Positions 60,212 to 64,000 of a stretch of 64,000 nt of DNA are shown here, piece after piece. Under the pieces are notes generated by a model, which was not told the DNA's origin, ran no database searches, and worked only from the letters and a program-made list of their open reading frames with translations. The position numbers and the translations under genes were made by a program. This DNA comes from JAJTCH01 sp040386195. Its GTDB lineage: Bacteria > Pseudomonadota > Alphaproteobacteria > Rickettsiales > UBA1997. The stretch's first letter is position 1. The number at the start of each line of letters is the position of its first letter. The stretch spans positions 1 to 64,000 of the forward strand of contig JAZKFV010000021.1 in NCBI GenBank assembly GCA_040386195.1, written 5' to 3'.

Positions 60212-60972
60212 ACAGATATAAATTAACTATCGAATATAAAGGAGGAAACTTTATTGGCTGGCAAAAGCAAGCTGATAATCCAAACTCAATTCAAGAAATT
60301 ATTGAAAAAGCAATCTTTGATTTAACTGGCGAAAAGGTTGATTTGGTTGGCTCGGGCAGAACTGATGCTGGCGTTCATGCGTTGGCGCAAACGGCGCATT
60401 TTGATTTACAAAAACCCACCAAAGAAAATTTTGCCTTTAAAATGCGCGCCGGATTGAATCATTATTTGCGCCAAAATAATATTACCGCTGATATTGCAAT
60501 TTTGGATTGCGTGGAAGTTGATAAAAATTTTCACAGCCGCTTTGATGGCAAGATGCGCCATTATCAATATCAAATCATTTCTCGTCACCCTCATTTGACT
60601 TTGCATCGCGATTTGGCTTGGCAAATTAGTTATCCTTTGGATATTAACGAAATGCTCAAAGCCGCTCAATATTTACTAGGCAAGCACGATTTTAGCAGCT
60701 TTCGAGATTCTGAGTGCCAATCCAAAAGTGCCATAAAATCGATTGAAAAAATTGAGATTTTTCAGGAAGGAGATTTGGTAAAAATGAATTTTTCCGCCAA
60801 ATCTTTTTTGCATCATCAAGTTAGAAATATGGTGGGAACGCTTGTTTTAGTTGGTGGCGGAAGAATGAAAGCTGAAGATGTGAAAATGATTTTAGAAACC
60901 CGCGATCGAACAAAATCCGGCTCAAACGCACCTGCTGGCGGGCTTTATTTTTTGGGAGTTGATTATGAATAA
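60208..60972 (+). CDS. truA: tRNA pseudouridine(38-40) synthase
   Basis: A 254-residue enzyme that forms pseudouridine in the anticodon stem-loop. The catalytic Asp is in GSGRTDAGVHALAQ (about residues 48-61); YKGGNFIGWQKQ, FHSRFDGKMRHYQY and SFLHHQVRNMVGTLVLVG are family marks. ATG 60208 overlaps the addB stop codon (ATGA) and gives the family N terminus; the ATG-like start at 60181 is inside addB. It converges with the thioredoxin gene across a short repeat. Confidence 0.96.
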   Translation: MNRYKLTIEYKGGNFIGWQKQADNPNSIQEIIEKAIFDLTGEKVDLVGSGRTDAGVHALAQTAHFDLQKPTKENFAFKMRAGLNHYLRQNNITADIAILDCVEVDKNFHSRFDGKMRHYQYQIISRHPHLTLHRDLAWQISYPLDINEMLKAAQYLLGKHDFSSFRDSECQSKSAIKSIEKIEIFQEGDLVKMNFSAKSFLHHQVRNMVGTLVLVGGGRMKAEDVKMILETRDRTKSGSNAPAGGLYFLGVDYE

Positions 60973-60976
60973 TTGT

Positions 60977-61004
60977 GTCATCCTGAGCTTAAGCGAAGGA
61001 TGAC
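60977..61004. repeat. short GTCATCCTGA palindromic repeat
   Basis: GTCATCCTGAGC and a TTAAGC centre then GAAGGATGAC: a 28-base copy of the repeat ends without the central part. It lies between truA and the thioredoxin gene. It supplies the last codons and stop of the latter. Confidence 0.75.
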
Positions 61005-61502
61005 ATCTCGGTCAATCGCCCCACGCCAATAATAAATCACTCGACCTTGCGGATCAATCAGAAAGCTCTCCGGCGTTCCGCTCACTGATAATAATTTAGA
61101 AAAAATTCCTTTATTATCAGCGCCAATTTTTAAATATGGATTACCATTTTTAGCTAAATAATCTTTGGTATTTTCATTAATATCACGCCACGCAACTCCA
61201 TAGATATTAATTTTATTTGTTCTCGCCAATTGCATAAGCAAATCATGCTCAGCAACGCAGCTGACACACCACGAGGCAAAAACATTTATTAAAGAATATT
61301 TGCCTTGCAAATCTTGATTAGAAAAATTTTCTGATGAATTGTTGAGTTCAGGCAAAGAAAATTGTGGCACAATAATTTCTTCTCCCGATTCTAATTTAGC
61401 AGCAATTGAGCTGCTTTTATTGTGTTGATAAAGCGCCACTAAACCGGTGGTGATGATGAGAAGAAGAATTAAAAATGGTGAGATTAAAAGTAATCTTTTC
61501 AT
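60978..61502 (-). CDS. CcmG/DsbE-like thiol-disulfide oxidoreductase
   Basis: A 174-residue thioredoxin-fold protein anchored by one N-terminal membrane helix (about 5-25) and facing the periplasm. The redox pair is in FASWCVSCVAEHDLLM (about residues 91-106) and the cis-Pro region is VSGTPESFLID. This order and the GKYSLINVFASWC start fit CcmG/ResA proteins that reduce apocytochrome c. The C terminus (RDVILRLSSG and stop) is encoded by the repeat at 60977-61004, so the original end has been replaced or extended. metX follows upstream in the same direction with a three-base gap. Confidence 0.85.
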   Translation of the reverse strand: MKRLLLISPFLILLLIITTGLVALYQHNKSSSIAAKLESGEEIIVPQFSLPELNNSSENFSNQDLQGKYSLINVFASWCVSCVAEHDLLMQLARTNKINIYGVAWRDINENTKDYLAKNGNPYLKIGADNKGIFSKLLSVSGTPESFLIDPQGRVIYYWRGAIDRDVILRLSSG

Positions 61503-61505
61503 AAA

Positions 61506-62651
61506 TCAAAAAACGGCTCTGATAAATCCGGCGACAGTTTCTTTCAAAGCTTCATTTTCAATTAAAAAAGAATCATGTCCGGCACCGCCAACAATTTCTA
61601 AGAAGCTCACATCAACTCCTGAAATTGCTAAGGCTTGAGTTAATTTTTTTGATTCAGCGGTTGGAAAAAGCCAATCATCGGAAAAAGAAATTATACAAAA
61701 TTTAGCCTTTACATTTTTAAACGCATCACTCAAAACGCCGTTATTTTCAGCTTCTAAATCAAAATAATCTAAAGCTTTGGTGATATAGATATAGCAATTC
61801 GGATCAAAGCGATTGACAAAGCTGCTGCCTTGGTGGCGCAAATAGCTTTCAATTTGAAAATCAACATCAAGGTTGAAAGAAAAATTATCTTTATTTTGTA
61901 AGTTGCGTCCAAATTTTTTATGCAAAGCATCTTCGGATAAATAAGTAATATTTGCCGCCATTCTGGCAACTGCCAAACCTTTGCTGGGATATTTTTTTTC
62001 CAGCAAATATTTGCCCGCGCACCAATCCGGATCCGCCATAATTGCTTGGCGCGCCACTTCGTTAAAGGCAATATTTTGCGTGCTATAACGATAAGAAGTG
62101 GCAATTGGCACGATGGCTTTAGAAGAGTTGGGATAAGAGATTGCCCATTGCAAAGCCTGAAACCCGCCCATTGAGCCGCCCACAATTGCTAATAATTTTT
62201 CAATTTTCAAATAATCAATCAATAATTTTTGGGCGTTGACAATATCGACAATAGTTATGATTGGAAAATCTAAAGCGTAAGGTTGATTAGTTTTTGGGTT
62301 AATTTCTTTGGGCGAAAAAGAGCCTAAACAACCGCCAATTACATTTGAACAAATTACAAAATATTTATCGGTATCAATTGGCTTACCGCTTCCCACCATA
62401 GAATTCCACCAGCCATCTTTGCCGGTGATTGGATTTTTTGATGCCACATATTGATCGCCAGTTAAAGCGTGGCAAACTAAAATAGCGTTGGATTTATCAG
62501 CATTTAATTTGCCATAAGTTTGATAAGCTAAATTAAAATTGGAAATTTCTACACCACAAACCAACTTCAAAGGTTTATCCTGCGCCAATAAAGCAATTTC
62601 GCCAACTTCAATCTCTTTATATTCGGGGCCAAAAATTGATTTTATTTGCAT
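61506..62651 (-). CDS. metX: homoserine O-acetyltransferase
   Basis: A 381-residue alpha/beta hydrolase that makes O-acetyl-homoserine for methionine synthesis. It has LVCHALTGDQYVAS, DKYFVICSNVIGGCLGS, the nucleophile in VGGSMGGFQALQWA (Ser about residue 158) and the acid/His pair in FSDDWLFPTAESK and GGAGHDSFLI. The family can be acetyl- or succinyl-transferase; I cannot tell from residues alone. Unusual among obligate intracellular relatives. It lies three bases upstream of the CcmG-like gene on the same strand. Confidence 0.92.
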   Translation of the reverse strand: MQIKSIFGPEYKEIEVGEIALLAQDKPLKLVCGVEISNFNLAYQTYGKLNADKSNAILVCHALTGDQYVASKNPITGKDGWWNSMVGSGKPIDTDKYFVICSNVIGGCLGSFSPKEINPKTNQPYALDFPIITIVDIVNAQKLLIDYLKIEKLLAIVGGSMGGFQALQWAISYPNSSKAIVPIATSYRYSTQNIAFNEVARQAIMADPDWCAGKYLLEKKYPSKGLAVARMAANITYLSEDALHKKFGRNLQNKDNFSFNLDVDFQIESYLRHQGSSFVNRFDPNCYIYITKALDYFDLEAENNGVLSDAFKNVKAKFCIISFSDDWLFPTAESKKLTQALAISGVDVSFLEIVGGAGHDSFLIENEALKETVAGFIRAVF

Positions 62652-62719
62652 TTTTTTAAATGATTTTTTAAACGACCTAATTTAGATTAGCTGTTCATTA
62701 ACCAACAACCAAGCAAGCA

Positions 62720-63589
62720 ATGCCAGAAAGAAAAAAGGAAAGAAAACAGGACAATAACAAAGACAATCAATTATTACAACTGAGGAGTAAAATTGATAAT
62801 ATCGACAACAAGCTGATCGACCTTTTGAATCAAAGGATGGAAGTGATCAGAGAAGTTGGCGATTATAAAAAAAGTATCAATGAAAACTTTTTTATTAAAT
62901 CCGCCCGTGAAGCCGATATGATTAAGACTTTGCTTAAAAAAGCTGATCCATCAATTCCAAAATCCACCATTGTGAGCATTTGGCGCAAGATCATCACTTC
63001 AGCAAATGTGCTTGAGCAAAAGCTAACAATTGCAGTTCACAATCCTGATAAAATTGTCGATTACCAATATTTAATTCGTGAATATTACGGCGATTTTGTG
63101 CCATTAATTTTTCACGACAGCGCCACTTATATTATTGCTGAGATTGAAAAAAGAGAATGTCAGATTGGCATTTTTGCTTTGCCTGATAAAGGGCAAAATA
63201 AAATTGAAAATTGGTGGATCAATTTAGCTAACAACCAAAGCGGTATTAAAGTTTTCGCCCGCATTCCGTTAATTGGCAATTCGCCATATCAACTAGTTGC
63301 GGTTGCCATCAAACCGCCGGAAAAATCTGAGGATGATCAAACTCTTTTAACTATTGAAGTTGCCAGTGAGTTTTCCAAATATCAAGTTGACGAAGCTTTG
63401 AACGCCACCAAGTTGAAATTTAAAATTTTACAATCTGCTAAATTAGACCAAATTCAAAATGTTAATTTTTATCTAATTGAAATTGATGGATTTTTTGAAG
63501 AACAAAGCCCAGAAATTATCCAATTTTCTCATAGTCAAATTAAACCTTTTGTCAAAGTTCTCGGGCATTTTGCCAAGCCAATTATTTAA
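62720..63589 (+). CDS. chorismate mutase fused to a second domain
   Basis: A 289-residue protein. Residues about 20-105 are an AroQ-type chorismate mutase (LRSKIDNIDNKLIDLLNQRM, EVGDYKK, KSAREADMIKTL, IWRKIITSA), converting chorismate to prephenate. The remaining 180 residues (TIAVHNPDKIVDYQYLIREYYG onward, ending PFVKVLGHFAKPI) resemble the type II periplasmic-binding-like lobe and ACT-like end of prephenate dehydratase but lack the TRF motif I would expect, so they may be regulatory or degenerate. Similar CM-plus-domain proteins are known in alphaproteobacteria. hemH begins six bases after its stop. Confidence 0.8.
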   Translation: MPERKKERKQDNNKDNQLLQLRSKIDNIDNKLIDLLNQRMEVIREVGDYKKSINENFFIKSAREADMIKTLLKKADPSIPKSTIVSIWRKIITSANVLEQKLTIAVHNPDKIVDYQYLIREYYGDFVPLIFHDSATYIIAEIEKRECQIGIFALPDKGQNKIENWWINLANNQSGIKVFARIPLIGNSPYQLVAVAIKPPEKSEDDQTLLTIEVASEFSKYQVDEALNATKLKFKILQSAKLDQIQNVNFYLIEIDGFFEEQSPEIIQFSHSQIKPFVKVLGHFAKPII

Positions 63590-63595
63590 ATTTCA

Positions 63596-64000
63596 ATGAA
63601 CAAAAAAACTGCAGTAATTTTATTTAATTTAGGCGGCCCCAATAATTTGCAATCGGTTAAAGGTTTTTTATTTAACCTGTTTAATGACAAAGCAATCATT
63701 GGCTTGCCGCAACCTTTGCGTTTTTTATTAGCCAAATTAATTTCCTCACGCAGAGACAAAAAAGCTCAAGCAATTTATGCCCAAATTGGTGGCAAATCGC
63801 CAATTTTAGAAACCACTAATGCCCAAGCTGAGGCTTTGGAAAAAGAACTTTCTTATTTAGGAAATTTTAAAGTTTTTGTGGTGATGCGTTATTGGCATCC
63901 ATTTTCAAAAGATGTGGTTAAAAAAGTTAAAGAATATCAAGCTGATGAAATTATTTTTCTGCCGCTTTATCCACAATTTTCAACAACCACAACTGAATCT
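63596..64000 (+). CDS. hemH: ferrochelatase, 5' part
   Basis: The window ends within this gene; 135 codons are seen. The start KKTAVILFNLGGPNNLQSVKGFLFNLFND, given here in pieces as AVILFNLGGP and VKGFLFNLFND, is the N-terminal HemH signature. IGGKSPILETTNAQAEAL, VMRYWHPFS and FLPLYPQFSTTTT follow as expected. Ferrochelatase inserts Fe2+ into protoporphyrin IX at the membrane. It runs out of the window at 64000. Confidence 0.92.
   Translation, partial: MNKKTAVILFNLGGPNNLQSVKGFLFNLFNDKAIIGLPQPLRFLLAKLISSRRDKKAQAIYAQIGGKSPILETTNAQAEALEKELSYLGNFKVFVVMRYWHPFSKDVVKKVKEYQADEIIFLPLYPQFSTTTTES

Overview
The window is AT-rich, almost fully coding DNA from an alphaproteobacterium, most likely a Rickettsiales-type or other host-associated lineage. 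That is an inference. It rests on the alphaproteobacterial AddB, a VirB11 ATPase, several ankyrin-repeat genes, a predicted deubiquitinase with ubiquitin-binding motifs, a kinase-like gene, and short palindromic repeats inserted in frame into housekeeping genes, as known for Rickettsia palindromic elements. Unlike Rickettsia proper, the cell appears to keep glycine cleavage proteins, proC, pyrC, guaA, metX, a chorismate mutase and a PilB/GspE-type ATPase. It also makes peptidoglycan (PBP1a, a D-Ala-D-Ala carboxypeptidase, UppP) and LPS (LpxD). No rRNA, insertion sequence or CRISPR array was seen. One tRNA (Leu, anticodon CAA) is present.

Layout. 1-11.1 kb is an accessory surface or secretion island: three lipoprotein genes (one split by a frameshift in a T run), a cysteine-rich exported protein whose gene overlaps a 2604-residue RTX protein with LytM peptidase and LysM domains, and a small outer-membrane beta-barrel. 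11.2-17.4 kb holds PBP1a, ccoS, secG, gcvT, gcvH and a carboxypeptidase. 17.5-24 kb is the sdhCDAB cluster with a cupin gene inserted, then a kinase-like/ankyrin gene overlapping proC. 24.3-29.3 kb has lgt and queF on the minus strand and yidD plus two ankyrin genes on the plus strand. A gene-poor 0.6 kb gap follows. 29.9-37.6 kb is gpsA, guaA, a small membrane protein, mntP, pyrC, kup, tRNA-Leu and uppP. At 37.6 kb an ORF encodes only the C-terminal third of DnaE. 38.7-45.5 kb is a minus-strand run of glyS, coq7, trxB, fumC and gltX. 45.6-52.8 kb contains the PilB/GspE ATPase, apaG, lpxD, tgt, virB11 and a porin. 52.8-64 kb has folC, dadA, the OTU/UIM gene, addB, truA, a CcmG-like thioredoxin, metX, a chorismate mutase fusion and the start of hemH.

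Most interesting: (1) the gene at 55412-57361, whose product combines a DGxC cysteine-protease core of apparently permuted OTU type with three tandem ubiquitin-interacting motifs, a strong candidate host-directed effector; (2) the truncated dnaE; (3) the LytM-LysM-RTX giant with its overlapping exported partner; (4) the kinase-like/ankyrin protein in the sdhB-proC run; (5) at least three families of short palindromic or tandem repeats that have entered coding sequence in frame or supplied stop codons (gltX, addB, the RTX gene, folC, dadA, the ccmG-like gene).
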